The notes below the pieces were generated by a model that was not told the origin of the DNA, did no database searches, and saw only the letters and a program-made list of their open reading frames with translations. A stretch of DNA of 64,000 nucleotides, taken from the NCBI RefSeq assembly GCF_014642855.1, contig NZ_BMJB01000002.1, positions 124,001 through 188,000 of the forward strand, written 5' to 3'. Origin of the DNA: Edaphobacter acidisoli (GTDB lineage: Bacteria > Acidobacteriota > Terriglobia > Terriglobales > Acidobacteriaceae). Positions within the stretch are counted from its first letter, which is position 1. The number at the start of each line of letters is the position of its first letter. Both the position numbers and the translations under genes were made by a program. This document shows, piece by piece, positions 44,005 to 53,460 of the stretch.

Positions 44005-45936
44005 ATGACCAATTCCACCATCTCCAAGACGCTGGACGCATCGCCAACCGAGCGCTCAACGCCCGCAGGTACCTTCCGTCACAGGGCGGCTCTCTCTGTA
44101 CTGGTTGGTCTTTGGGGTGTCATTTTTTTCAGCGCGTTATTCGCTCCATCCATACTCGACGACGCGGATGCTACGCACGCAAACGCCGCGCGTCACATGG
44201 CTCTTACCGGAGACTTGGTCACACTTCACGTAAACGGCATCCGCTATCTTGAAAAAGCTCCACTTCCCTACTGGCTGGCTGCGGCAAGTTTCCGAACTTT
44301 TGGCTTCAATACCTTTGCCGTTCACCTTCCTCAAGCCATCGGAGTGCTGCTGCTCGCCCTTCTGGGCTTCCGCTGGGCCGAACGAGCCTTCGATGTTCGC
44401 ACAGCGTTCTACACCGGTCTTGGCATCCTTACCTCGGCAGGAGTCTTTTTGTTTACCCGCATCTTCATCCCCGAGGTGCTGCTAAGCTTTTTTCTCTGTG
44501 CAGCGCTCTACCTGCTGTTGAGATCGCTGGACGAGGCGTCTTCTTCGGTGAAGAGCGGAACATTCTCATCAGCGGCTTACGCCTATCTCATGTGGACTGC
44601 ACTTGCCTTAGCCGTTCTGACGAAGGGTCTCGTGGCACTAGTCTTCTTCGGCGGAGCCGGAATCGCTTACCTCGTCATCACTGGCGAATACAAGCGCTGG
44701 CTTACTCTCAAACCTTTCACTGGCTTACTGCTGTTCCTTGCGATCGCCGCCCCTTGGCATATTCTCGCAGGCCTGCGTAACACGGGTGGCATGAACGGCC
44801 ACGGTTTCTTTTGGTTCTACTTCATCAACGAGCACTTCCTTCGCTTCCTCGGCAAGCGCTACCCGAAGGACTACAACAAGCTTCCAGGTTATCTCTTCTG
44901 GAGCCTGCACATTGTCTGGCTCTTCCCCTGGAGTCTCTTCATACCTGCCGCTGTAGTGGTTGCTGCAAAGCGATGGAAAGCACGTGGCGCCGCGTTTCGT
45001 TTTCGTCTGAAGCCACTCTCGTTCAATGGCCAGACAGTGCTTTTGCTCGCACTTTATTCAGCATTTGTACTGGTCTTCTTCTCCATCTCGACCAATCAGG
45101 AGTACTACACATTCCCGGCATACCTTTCGCTGCTGATTCTTCTCGCCGCCGCGCTCAACCTTGCTGAGCGTGGCTATGCAGAAGACAGCACCTCTCGCCG
45201 CTGGATTAACTTCGCCCATGCCGCTTACGCAGTCGTTGGCATTGGTGTTTCCATCACGCTCGCCTACGGGCTCTGGCGTTCGCGCCATATTCCCTTTGTG
45301 CCAGACATTGGCGACATGCTAGCGCACCGAGATGTGGGCAACTACACACTCTCGATGTCGCACCTCTTCGACTTGACTGATTCGAGTTTCGCCGCACTGC
45401 GGCTGCCCGCATCGCTGGCGGCAATCACGTTTGCCATCGGTCCCTCCATCGCCTGGCTGCTACGCAAAAAGCGGCGTCATCTTGCGGCAACCGCGGCCAT
45501 CGCTCTTACTAGCACGGTCTTCCTTATTGCAGCTCACATAGCATTCGTGCGCTTTGGCACGATGATGTCGTCTGAGAACTTCGCCGCGAAAATTCAGCAA
45601 CTCGAAGCATCAGGAGCCATCTCGCCTCAAAGCGAAGTGCTCATGTACGGCGACCAGGCCTACGGCTCCTCCATCCCGTTCTATCTGGGCAAGACGGTCT
45701 ATCTTGTTGAAGGCCGCTCCACATCCATGCTCTTCGGAAGCACCTTCCCTGACGCGCCACACATCTTCCTGTCAAACGCCGACCTGCTCAATGAATGGGG
45801 ACACGGTCCACGCAAGGTTCTCTTCGTGCCGCTCGAAAAGCGCGATATCGTCGACCAATTGCTTGGCAGCGACAAGGTCCTTCTGCTCGATAATTCAGGC
45901 AAAGCTCTCTACACTGACCGACCGCTCGATCACTAG
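44005..45936 (+). CDS. ArnT-like membrane glycosyltransferase (GT39/PMT family), copy B
   Basis: A 643-residue paralogue of the protein at 39743-41647, sharing ILDDADATHANAARHMA, VNGIRYLEKAPLPYWLA, VLTKGLVALVFFGG, SISTNQEYYTFPAY, SMSHLFDLTDSSF and FPDAPHIF. About 12 helices and a C-terminal extracytoplasmic domain are visible. It likely transfers a sugar from an undecaprenyl-phosphate donor to a surface glycan. The copies lie inverted around sixA and ppx, so duplication is evident. Its last bases overlap a small reverse-strand gene. Confidence 0.87.
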   Translation: MTNSTISKTLDASPTERSTPAGTFRHRAALSVLVGLWGVIFFSALFAPSILDDADATHANAARHMALTGDLVTLHVNGIRYLEKAPLPYWLAAASFRTFGFNTFAVHLPQAIGVLLLALLGFRWAERAFDVRTAFYTGLGILTSAGVFLFTRIFIPEVLLSFFLCAALYLLLRSLDEASSSVKSGTFSSAAYAYLMWTALALAVLTKGLVALVFFGGAGIAYLVITGEYKRWLTLKPFTGLLLFLAIAAPWHILAGLRNTGGMNGHGFFWFYFINEHFLRFLGKRYPKDYNKLPGYLFWSLHIVWLFPWSLFIPAAVVVAAKRWKARGAAFRFRLKPLSFNGQTVLLLALYSAFVLVFFSISTNQEYYTFPAYLSLLILLAAALNLAERGYAEDSTSRRWINFAHAAYAVVGIGVSITLAYGLWRSRHIPFVPDIGDMLAHRDVGNYTLSMSHLFDLTDSSFAALRLPASLAAITFAIGPSIAWLLRKKRRHLAATAAIALTSTVFLIAAHIAFVRFGTMMSSENFAAKIQQLEASGAISPQSEVLMYGDQAYGSSIPFYLGKTVYLVEGRSTSMLFGSTFPDAPHIFLSNADLLNEWGHGPRKVLFVPLEKRDIVDQLLGSDKVLLLDNSGKALYTDRPLDH

Positions 45937-46094
45937 TCATCCGGTCGCGTTGGAGTGTAGTGAAAGACCGCCGGATCTGGTTCCTCAAGCGAGGGACCGG
46001 CCGGTTCAGGGTCAGGAATAGGTGCCGGATGCGTGTCTGGATGGGGCATGGGCTGTTCCGGCTTAGGGACGGCGGCGTTGTCAGGCTGAGTCAT
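45933..46094 (-). CDS. small proline-rich protein
   Basis: A 53-residue frame with ATG at 46094 and GGGAG seven bases upstream. About a third of residues are proline, in PxPxP-type repeats (PKPEQPMPHPDTHPAP, IPDPEPAGP), followed by DPAVFHYTPTRPDD. No signal peptide or membrane helix. It overlaps the ArnT-like stop by three bases in convergent orientation. The ribosome binding site and the coherent composition suggest a real gene; function unknown. Confidence 0.5.
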   Translation of the reverse strand: MTQPDNAAVPKPEQPMPHPDTHPAPIPDPEPAGPSLEEPDPAVFHYTPTRPDD

Positions 46095-46117
46095 AGCTGG
46101 ACTCCCGTTCGCTTGCT

Positions 46118-46798
46118 TCAGCTTATCTGATGCGACCTTCTCGGCGAGAGGTTATCAGCGCGCCTTTGCCACACTTCAGTGCCGAGCAGGCCGGCAAGAG
46201 AATAGTGGCTGGCAATGCGGGCGAATCCATGCTCTGTTATTGGAGTAAAGTAGTCAGGTAGCTGCGCTGTTTCGAGGCCGGTGAGCATTCGAAACGCAAA
46301 GTAAAGACTGCGAACATAGGCTCGGGCGAGAAGACGCATCGGCCCCCGCGGAATATGAAAGTCGGAGATGAGCCAAAAAGCCTCAGGTGCGAGCACAGGC
46401 GCGATACACCCGATCAACTGCTCTAGTTCTGGTTGCGTGAGGCAATCGAGGAAGAAGTGCGTCACAACAAGATCATAAGATTTACCCTCGGATCCATATG
46501 GAAAAGTACGGGCGTCCGCGTGGTGCGTGTGGAGTCTGTCTGAAGCCTGCTCTGAACGTTGCCGCAACAACGCAAGCATGGTTTGGCTGATATCGATAGC
46601 ATCTACTTCTATCCCCGGATTCGCTGCAAGGAGTTTCGCAGTAAATCGCCCATCACCATCGCCTAGAACAAGCGCATATCGGCAACTGTGCGTTTGCGGG
46701 AGAAAGTGAAATCGGCAGCGTTCGAGTGACATGCCGAGTGAGAGGTATTCAAGCCAGCGGTAAGACCGTGCGATGACATCGAAGTTTGGCTGCTTCAT
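46118..46798 (-). CDS. class I SAM-dependent methyltransferase
   Basis: A 226-residue Rossmann-type methyltransferase. The glycine-rich motif I is ALVLGDGDGRFTAKLL (about residue 42), motif II VDAIDISQTMLALL, and YDLVVTHFFLDCLTQPEL forms the later strand. The N-terminus NFDVIARSYRWLEYLSLG resembles the UbiE/COQ5 or ubiquinone-type group. Its ATG overlaps the stop of the upstream membrane gene by four bases. Together with that UbiA-like neighbour, a role in an isoprenoid-quinone-like or lipid modification pathway is a fair inference. Confidence 0.85.
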   Translation of the reverse strand: MKQPNFDVIARSYRWLEYLSLGMSLERCRFHFLPQTHSCRYALVLGDGDGRFTAKLLAANPGIEVDAIDISQTMLALLRQRSEQASDRLHTHHADARTFPYGSEGKSYDLVVTHFFLDCLTQPELEQLIGCIAPVLAPEAFWLISDFHIPRGPMRLLARAYVRSLYFAFRMLTGLETAQLPDYFTPITEHGFARIASHYSLAGLLGTEVWQRRADNLSPRRSHQIS

Positions 46799-47667
46799 CT
46801 GTGGAACAGGATCAGTAGCAGAGGTGTCGTGAGGACAAGGTCAGCTGCCGCGCGCAGCGTCGTCGGAAGAATTGTGCCGCGGCGATGATGGAGGACAAGC
46901 AGTAGTGCCGCCGCAATTGCTGTCGCGAAGGGGATTTGCCATGGCGCGAAGCTGTCGAACACAGCCAGTGCAGTTCCTGCGACAACAACGGCCATCGCGA
47001 TAAGCCTTAGGTAGCGTAGCGCAAACCGTGTCACTGCATGTGCCGGATGGTCGCGCGCAAGCGCACTATGTCCCAGTGGGTGCTCCCATGCATAAATAAA
47101 CAGGCAGTTCAGGCTGCAGAGCATGGCAAAGAGAAGTGCTGGCGCGAGCAGTTCGAGGCGAAGACCAGGCCGTCTCGCGACTGTTGGGATAAACGTTGCC
47201 GCAGCGAAGAAGATGCCGACAGCAATCTCTTTCGGTAAGCGATGTGCACTGCGAGCAGCGTGAATCAGAACGAAGTATCCAAAAACCAGCCCGCCAAGGA
47301 TGAGGTAGAGACGAATAGATTGACCGTCGAGGCGCGGCAACAGTAGCGTTAGTGCAACCGAAGACAGAACAATTCCGATAAGGAAGATGGAGCGGTGACG
47401 ATGGTGGAAGATGTGGCGAGCCTCCAGCTTGTCCTGTCGAGTCGATCCCGAATCAAGCAGCCGGTCGGCGGCATAGAGCATCCACACTGCAATGGCCATG
47501 GCTATCGTGGCAGCCGCAGGAAGATGCACATGACAGGTCCGTGCGATAAACCAAGTCCAGAGCGCGGCAACAGTAGGCGCATCGAGTGAGAGCAGATGCC
47601 AAAGCGCCAACGACCTTGTGCTGTTACGAACCTTTACTGCAGGTTGAGTTGGAGTGAATGTGGCCAC
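46795..47667 (-). CDS. multi-pass membrane protein, UbiA-prenyltransferase-like
   Basis: A 290-residue protein with about eight membrane helices. MLYAADRLLDSGST sits after the second helix, where UbiA enzymes carry their first Asp-rich motif (DxxxD), here reduced. A second Asp-rich motif is not obvious, so catalytic activity is uncertain. HRHR and basic loops face the cytoplasm. The ATGA overlap with a methyltransferase supports a shared pathway. It may be a divergent UbiA-superfamily member or simply similar in topology. Confidence 0.55.
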   Translation of the reverse strand: MATFTPTQPAVKVRNSTRSLALWHLLSLDAPTVAALWTWFIARTCHVHLPAAATIAMAIAVWMLYAADRLLDSGSTRQDKLEARHIFHHRHRSIFLIGIVLSSVALTLLLPRLDGQSIRLYLILGGLVFGYFVLIHAARSAHRLPKEIAVGIFFAAATFIPTVARRPGLRLELLAPALLFAMLCSLNCLFIYAWEHPLGHSALARDHPAHAVTRFALRYLRLIAMAVVVAGTALAVFDSFAPWQIPFATAIAAALLLVLHHRRGTILPTTLRAAADLVLTTPLLLILFHR

Positions 47668-47694
47668 TACTTAAAGTCTATTCCTGCGGTAGTG

Positions 47695-48957
47695 TTACTC
47701 ATCGTGGGCGTGGTCGGCACGAGCGTCTTCGCCAGACCATATCTTCTGCTGTGTCCACTGCTCGGGCGGTTGTGACCAGAAAGGATCAGTTGATGGCAAG
47801 CCAAGGGGTAGCCACGCCGCGCTGCACAAGTAAAGGCTTCCAGTCGAAATGTATGTTTCACCTAATTCAGGCTGATGTCCGGCAAGGCCGATCTGAAGCC
47901 ATCCCTTCGCATCAAAAGTATTTTTGGGCTCAAGCGTCTTCTGCATCACGGCAGACAACGCACAGCGCACCTGTGCGGCGCTTATATCCTCTAGCAGCAT
48001 GTGACGTCGTGCCACATCGGCAAGCAGATGAAACGCCCCGCAGCGATACGTGATCGACCGTCCAATGACGGGATACGAGCCATCTGCTGCGATCAACCGC
48101 TCCTGCACCGCAGCATAGCGCTGGGCGCGTCGGTTTATCGGCTCACGCATTACCATCCACGCGCCCGACTCATTGCCCAACGTGTCCATTAGTTGAAGCA
48201 GATAGGGATGCATGACGAAGCTGTTGTAGTAATCCCAATGAAAATGCGGCCCATCGCCATAGGCTCCGTCGCCCACATACCAGCTATTCAGTTCGCGCAG
48301 AGCGTAATCGACACGCATCCGGTCCCAGTGCTGCCCGATGACCTTCAGCAGTGCTTCGTTTAGCGCAGCAAAGAGCAGCCAGTTGGAAAGACCCGGCTGA
48401 ATGCGCCGTTCGGTGATGAGCGCCTCGACGAGTCGCTGGTGAGTTTGTTCGTTCAGTTTGCCGAGCAATTGATTTGGTGCACGCAGCAGTGCAAGTGCAA
48501 GAAACGACGAGTCCACCAGTGTCTGCGGAGACGCGCCAAAAGACATGTGGTCAGGCGAAGAAGGATCGAGAGCAGATGTGATCCCATCGAGTGCCCATGC
48601 ACGGTAGCGGCTGCGCAGCGCAGTCTCCTGTGCCGATTCTCCTGATGCAGCATCCAGTTCAAGCCACGGCGCAAGCCCAGCGAGCAACCTACCCAAAGCC
48701 TCAAGGTGCGTCCCAACGGCACGCGACTCGCGCTGCCCAGGCGCCGCTTCAACTGGCATATCACGACGCAATGTGTGCTCGTGCAGCGCCTTGAGAACAG
48801 GCTCCGACACGCGCTCTAGCAAACCAAGCCAATAGGCACGATCGCCCCGATTTTGCGTTGTAGTGTTCGTTTGAGCGAAGGTCGGTAAAGAGGCAGCAGC
48901 CCCTGCTGCGAGGCCGCCCATAAGAAAGTGTCTACGATTTGGCATCTGGATGTTCAT
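47695..48957 (-). CDS. DUF2264 family protein with a Tat-type signal
   Basis: The chain begins RRHFLMGGLAAGAAASLP, a twin-arginine-like signal. The mature part resembles DUF2264 (GH-like alpha/alpha barrel) proteins: NWLLFAALNEALL, VGDGAYGDGPHFHWDYYNSFVMHPYLL and GRSITYRCGAFHLLADVA. These are found near polysaccharide-degrading genes and are thought to be glycan-active. It is about 420 residues from ATG 48957; 48975 is an alternative start. A GH57 enzyme lies upstream on the same strand, with a 68-base gap. Confidence 0.8.
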   Translation of the reverse strand: MNIQMPNRRHFLMGGLAAGAAASLPTFAQTNTTTQNRGDRAYWLGLLERVSEPVLKALHEHTLRRDMPVEAAPGQRESRAVGTHLEALGRLLAGLAPWLELDAASGESAQETALRSRYRAWALDGITSALDPSSPDHMSFGASPQTLVDSSFLALALLRAPNQLLGKLNEQTHQRLVEALITERRIQPGLSNWLLFAALNEALLKVIGQHWDRMRVDYALRELNSWYVGDGAYGDGPHFHWDYYNSFVMHPYLLQLMDTLGNESGAWMVMREPINRRAQRYAAVQERLIAADGSYPVIGRSITYRCGAFHLLADVARRHMLLEDISAAQVRCALSAVMQKTLEPKNTFDAKGWLQIGLAGHQPELGETYISTGSLYLCSAAWLPLGLPSTDPFWSQPPEQWTQQKIWSGEDARADHAHDE

Positions 48958-49025
48958 TTTGAGGACAGCATCCAAGATGCCACAGACGTGGAGCTTCTGT
49001 CCTGCGCCGATGTCTGCAAATGTGA

Positions 49026-50825
49026 CTAGGCTGTAGCTGCAGCTGCTGGAGGTACGACGCTCTGCGCTTCAATCCGCTGTTGCTTTGCACCCGCTGCCCA
49101 TAGTTCAGGATCGATATCTGGAAAGACGTTATCGCGCGTCTCGATCTCCGCCAACCGGGTTTCCTGCTCAGGCGTGATGCTGCCGGTCGACTCAAATGTC
49201 TGCCAGATCGCCTTGACCTCGTTGAATTGATCGTTGTGCGTCAGGAAGCGGATCTCAGCGTAATCGCGCGCAGCGCCTGTCGTAATGAGAAACTGCCAAT
49301 CGGACGATTCCAATAGCAGCAACTCGCGGCAGAGCTGTTGCGCGATGCGTTTGCCCAGCGACGAACTGGCCCAATGACCCGTGGTGGCCACCTCTCGCGT
49401 ATAAAGTTCAGCGGGATAGATATGCGTCCAGGTCCAGGAAGTCTCCGGATTCATCCATACATGGTTCGTTCCTTCGGCTCCCCACGACCCTTCGTGCATT
49501 GCAATAAAACCCGCGCGCGGATAACGGTCGAGATATTCGGCGCAACTGGTCATCTCAATTCCAGTTGGATAGCTGTATACCGTGCGTGCAATGGCCTCGA
49601 GCCACATTGGCCCCTCGAACCACCAATGGCCAAAGAGCTCTGCGTCAAAAGGCGCACAAAGAATCGGTGGGACCTCATCTTTGAAGCCAGATTGCAATGC
49701 CTCATGTACGAGATGTACAAAGTGTGATGCATGCGCCTTCACGCGTTCGGCTGCCTGCTGTGGGTCGTAGGGTTGCTTGTCCCCCATGTCCACTTTGGGG
49801 CCGGTTACGCGCCAGTAGCGGTGTCCGCCCGGCCAGCGTTTTTTATGGAAGTCGAGGTAAACGCCGTCGCCCGGATAGCCACTATCGCCGGACCACACCT
49901 GCACTCCGGTGCGCGGATCGCGCGGAAAGATTGTCGTTGCGTAACGCTTGTCATATGGGCCATCGACGTAATACGGCTGATACAAGCTGCGGTGCGCCTT
50001 ATGCATCATTTGCTCGATCTCCGCGTCCGTGGGAACAGATCCATCGAGCAACTGGTAAGGCGAAGGAGTTCGCACCGATTCTTCGACAAGATGCGTATCG
50101 ACAAAGAAGAATTCGATACCTGACTCAGACAATGCTTGCTCCACGCCAATTCGGTCAAAGGCCGCAGGTGTTGTACCGTCCGCGCAGGCAACAGGATAGT
50201 GCCAGTATCCCGCAGGGCGATAGCCGCACTCAGGTGCCCAAATACCGCGTGGACGGCGACCAATATGTCGCACGTGCGTGTCAACCGCCGTGCGGACCTG
50301 GGCGCGCACGCTCTCATCAGTGCCCAGCAAAGGCATATAGCCGTGTGTAGCTCCGCACGTGATGATGTTGATCAGGCCGGTATCATTGAAGTGGCGGAAA
50401 GCCTTAATTAGGTCGTGATCAAATTCATTAAAGTCTTCTAGTGCCTCCGAAAAGAAGCGATGCCAGAAGCGCGCAATCTCCGCAAGGTGAGCTTCTCCAG
50501 ACTGTATGAAGAAGGCTTCGTCTTCGCGCGCCGCAACGATCTTGCGTGTCAGGTAGTTGGGAAATTCGGCTTTGAAAACAGGATGCGCGAGCTGCTCCAA
50601 CAAGATGGGCGAAAGATTCAGATTGCAGTTGAATCGAATCTGATCACGCTCCAGGTTCTTAAGCACGCGCAGCAGTGGCAGATAGGTCTCAGCTGCAGCT
50701 TCGTGCAACCACTCCATCCCATGTGGCCAAGTGCCGTGGTTGATGACGTAAGGAAGATGCGCGTGCAGGGTAAAGGTGAGGAAGCCTGCGGGGCGGGACG
50801 CTTTGTCGGGCGATGCCTTCGTCAA
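49026..50825 (-). CDS. GH57 glycoside hydrolase/branching-enzyme-like (DUF1957)
   Basis: Family GH57 acts on alpha-glucans; the 1957-type members are 1,4-alpha-glucan branching enzymes. TLHAHLPYVINHG is the first conserved region, WAPECGYRPAGYW carries the catalytic Glu, PFDAELFGHWWFEG the catalytic Asp, and the C-terminal half supplies the helical domain. The start is TTG at 50825 with AGGTG seven bases upstream; an ATG at 50975 would add 50 unrelated residues. Length is then 599. Glycogen branching is the likeliest role. Confidence 0.85.
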   Translation of the reverse strand: MTKASPDKASRPAGFLTFTLHAHLPYVINHGTWPHGMEWLHEAAAETYLPLLRVLKNLERDQIRFNCNLNLSPILLEQLAHPVFKAEFPNYLTRKIVAAREDEAFFIQSGEAHLAEIARFWHRFFSEALEDFNEFDHDLIKAFRHFNDTGLINIITCGATHGYMPLLGTDESVRAQVRTAVDTHVRHIGRRPRGIWAPECGYRPAGYWHYPVACADGTTPAAFDRIGVEQALSESGIEFFFVDTHLVEESVRTPSPYQLLDGSVPTDAEIEQMMHKAHRSLYQPYYVDGPYDKRYATTIFPRDPRTGVQVWSGDSGYPGDGVYLDFHKKRWPGGHRYWRVTGPKVDMGDKQPYDPQQAAERVKAHASHFVHLVHEALQSGFKDEVPPILCAPFDAELFGHWWFEGPMWLEAIARTVYSYPTGIEMTSCAEYLDRYPRAGFIAMHEGSWGAEGTNHVWMNPETSWTWTHIYPAELYTREVATTGHWASSSLGKRIAQQLCRELLLLESSDWQFLITTGAARDYAEIRFLTHNDQFNEVKAIWQTFESTGSITPEQETRLAEIETRDNVFPDIDPELWAAGAKQQRIEAQSVVPPAAAATA

Positions 50826-50979
50826 GACGGAGCACCTCACATTGGATTTTCGGGTTGGAGCAGACAGACCCGGCAGACGCTTCACCGGGTCTGGTGCGCC
50901 AAGTCTACACCAGAGACATTCGCGTGGAATGTACTTTGACGGCCGCTGTAGAGTTAGATGCAGATGACAGTGCAACTAG

Positions 50980-52098
50980 TTAGTTGTCAGACCGTCGCTG
51001 CAATTGGGGTGAAGGCGCGCCGTTGTTGCCTGAAGCGCCTCCGTTGTTCGCGACGCGGAGACTGATCGGTCCACTGAGGTGGAAGCGCACGATCGATTCC
51101 GATGGGATCTGCACCTGCTCGCCCTTAGTGACCGTGTTGGCACCCGCTCCGAGGCCACCGCCGGCCGCTGCGCCTATAGCAGCACCTTTGCCTCCGCCGA
51201 AGATGCCACCAAGAATGGCCCCAACGGCTGCACCGCCGCCAACCTTCTCAGCGGTGTTTTTTCCTCGTGCTTTGCCCTGCAACGTATATGGTGCAGATGA
51301 GGCGGCGAGACGGTTTCCACGCGGGTTGATGCCAGTGAGCTGTACGCTCAGCAGCGAGCTTCCTTTATAGTGGGCAGCCTCTTGCACATCCGAGACGTTG
51401 CCGCTCACATGAGTGCCCGCTGGAATGGCAGTTATACCGCCAATCACAACGTCACTTGATACGACGCCACTGAAGTTGTCGCCAATCTGCGAGGTTGCAC
51501 TGCTGAGCGTCTGGGTAATGCGGACGGGAATGACCGTGCCGCTGGGTACTGTTACATCAACGAAAGCAGGTGGCGGAGGCGGTGCGGGACGAGAAACAGG
51601 CGGTGCCATATTTTCACCTGCCGAAGGAGGTGGAACAACGGTCGCCTGCTGCACTGGCTTGGGTGGAGCCTGCCGCTCAACAGGCGCTGTCTTCTCTTTA
51701 GCTCTGCTTGGCGAGGGTTTGCGCGTCTCGCGTGGAGTTGGCTCAGGCGCTGGCGGGGGAGCAGCAGCTGCTGCAGGAGCAGGAGCCTGCACCGTCAGGT
51801 TATTGACCACGGTTTTGATCCCCGCGACCTGTGCTGCATCGGCCGCGGCAAGCGCACGTGCCTGGTCATTACTGACGGCGCCGTTCAGTGTAGCGATCCC
51901 ATTCTGCACAGTCGCTTGAATTGGCGGCTCGGTACTGAGCGCGCTGTCAGCGGCAAACCGGTTGTGCAGCGCGGTTGTCAGCGCATCGTCGCTGGGTGGA
52001 GCGGCAGCCTTTTTGCAGCCATTTGTTGCGAAGGCAAGCGTAAGGATTGTTGCGGCGAGAAAAGCAGATGGTTTCGTTAGTCTGCGAAAGATTTGCAT
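50980..52098 (-). CDS. lipoprotein with BON domain, proline-rich linker and glycine-zipper segment
   Basis: The 372-residue product has a lipobox (FATNGC), a BON domain (about 35-100, TALHNRFAADSALSTEPPIQ and GAVSNDQARALAAADA), a long Pro/Ala linker, and a C-terminal region. That region contains a glycine-rich stretch (GGGAAVGAILGGIFGGGKGA, GAAAGGGLGAGA) of the glycine-zipper kind. BON domains bind phospholipid and zippers insert in membranes, so an envelope-integrity role is likely. ATG 52098 is chosen because AGAGG lies three bases upstream and the lipobox follows. Confidence 0.8.
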   Translation of the reverse strand: MQIFRRLTKPSAFLAATILTLAFATNGCKKAAAPPSDDALTTALHNRFAADSALSTEPPIQATVQNGIATLNGAVSNDQARALAAADAAQVAGIKTVVNNLTVQAPAPAAAAAPPPAPEPTPRETRKPSPSRAKEKTAPVERQAPPKPVQQATVVPPPSAGENMAPPVSRPAPPPPPAFVDVTVPSGTVIPVRITQTLSSATSQIGDNFSGVVSSDVVIGGITAIPAGTHVSGNVSDVQEAAHYKGSSLLSVQLTGINPRGNRLAASSAPYTLQGKARGKNTAEKVGGGAAVGAILGGIFGGGKGAAIGAAAGGGLGAGANTVTKGEQVQIPSESIVRFHLSGPISLRVANNGGASGNNGAPSPQLQRRSDN

Positions 52099-52429
52099 GG
52101 GACCTCTTTTTGTCTCGTTTGGCCATTGCCGTGCCATGATTCTAGCCCACTTAAATGATTTCTGAATGAGTTGGCGAGCGATAGCCGGTAAAGCTGCTTT
52201 CTTCTGCACAATCTATAGGTTGGACGCAGGCAGAGCTGCCTTGTGAGTTGTCTTATCTCTCTGTAGAGCATGATATCGACACGCAACCTTGCCATTGACC
52301 GGAGCATCTACGCAATACAACAGCCAATTCTTACCGCCTAGGGTGATCTGCGCTTTGCCATATGATTTCGGCGCAGATACGGAAATTGGTTTATAAAGGC
52401 GAGAGAGTTTTGGAAGAGGAGAAGTTCAA

Positions 52430-52819
52430 ATGGCAGACAATGACAACGGGATTAGCGGATTGGGATGGTTCGTCGCCGGATTGAGCATCGGCGCTCTGGT
52501 CGGCGTGCTATATGCCCCAAAGGCTGGTAAGGAAACTCGCGAAGACCTCGTGGCGAGCGCACTGGATGCTAAGGACCGCGCAGCCGTTCTTGCCCAGCAG
52601 GCCCGCGATCGCGCTGCCGAGCTCGCAGCGCAGGGGAAAGAGCAGATGAACCGCTATGCTGATCGCGGTCGCGAGTATTATGACCGCGGACGGACACAAT
52701 GGACGCAATACGTCGAGAAGGGTAAAGGGCTGGTGCAGGAACATCAGAGCAAGATGTCAGCGGCGATTGATGCTGGCAAGGAAGCTTACGCGAACACGAC
52801 AGGCGATACCCATTCCTAG
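52430..52819 (+). CDS. YtxH-domain stress protein
   Basis: A 129-residue protein with a short N-terminal helix (FVAGLSIGALVGVLYAPKAG) containing the YtxH signature, then a long charged amphipathic region (LDAKDRAAVLAQQARDRAAEL, then REYYDRGRTQW). YtxH proteins are general-stress proteins of unknown role. It is followed by a DUF948-like gene, with a hairpin between them; the pairing is common. Confidence 0.82.
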   Translation: MADNDNGISGLGWFVAGLSIGALVGVLYAPKAGKETREDLVASALDAKDRAAVLAQQARDRAAELAAQGKEQMNRYADRGREYYDRGRTQWTQYVEKGKGLVQEHQSKMSAAIDAGKEAYANTTGDTHS

Positions 52820-52840
52820 TGTCTTGTCTCAGTTTCATTG

Positions 52841-52875
52841 AGGCCCGATCAACTTTTGGCTGATCGGGCCTTATG
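52841..52875 (+). terminator. terminator-like hairpin after the YtxH gene
   Basis: An 11-bp perfect stem, AGGCCCGATCA (52841-52851) with TGATCGGGCCT (52861-52871), around a nine-base loop. The short TATG tail makes termination partial at best. Confidence 0.5.
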
Positions 52876-52899
52876 ATTGTTGCCGGAGAGGTGCAAGTG

Positions 52900-53460
52900 A
52901 TGAGTGTTCACGGTGCTGTGCTGTCTGGAATCTGGTTAGCTGCCATAGATACGGATAAATGGCTGATTGTCTTCGTCGGTATGGTTGCGGTGGCGCTGGT
53001 CGTGCAGGCGATTGCTGTGATCGTCTTCGCGGTAGGGGCTGCGAAGACGCGCACGCGAGTGTTTGAGATGATCGAGGACTTGCGCGGTAAGATGACTCCG
53101 CTGATCTCCGTGACCCACGACATGGTCAAGGATGCCTCGCCTAAGGTGAAGACGATCACCGACAATCTTGTGCACACCAGTCACCTGATCCGTACCAAGG
53201 CGACAGAGTTCGACGCGACTGCGACGGAGGCAAATGCGAAGACGCGGGCTCAGGTTGCGCGCGTGGATGGGATGGTCAGCTCGGTGCTGGATGCGACCTC
53301 GGACGCGGCGGCGATGTTCTCGAACGCGATCCGGATTCCGGCGCGGGAGCTTTCTGGGTTGATGCACGGGATGAAGGCTGGGCTCGACGTGCTGCTGGGG
53401 CGGAGGAACGGGGCAAAGTCCGAGCCGGTAGAGGAGCAGGAGCCGGTGAGCCGGATCTAG
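52900..53460 (+). CDS. DUF948-like membrane-anchored protein
   Basis: A 186-residue protein with one N-terminal helix (about 20-45) followed by a long coiled-coil-like region ([33 protein letters not shown]). DUF948 proteins occur next to YtxH genes, as here, and are thought to be general-stress membrane proteins. ATG 52900 has GGAGAGG eight bases upstream. The last four bases overlap mnmA in convergent orientation. Confidence 0.72.
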   Translation: MSVHGAVLSGIWLAAIDTDKWLIVFVGMVAVALVVQAIAVIVFAVGAAKTRTRVFEMIEDLRGKMTPLISVTHDMVKDASPKVKTITDNLVHTSHLIRTKATEFDATATEANAKTRAQVARVDGMVSSVLDATSDAAAMFSNAIRIPARELSGLMHGMKAGLDVLLGRRNGAKSEPVEEQEPVSRI

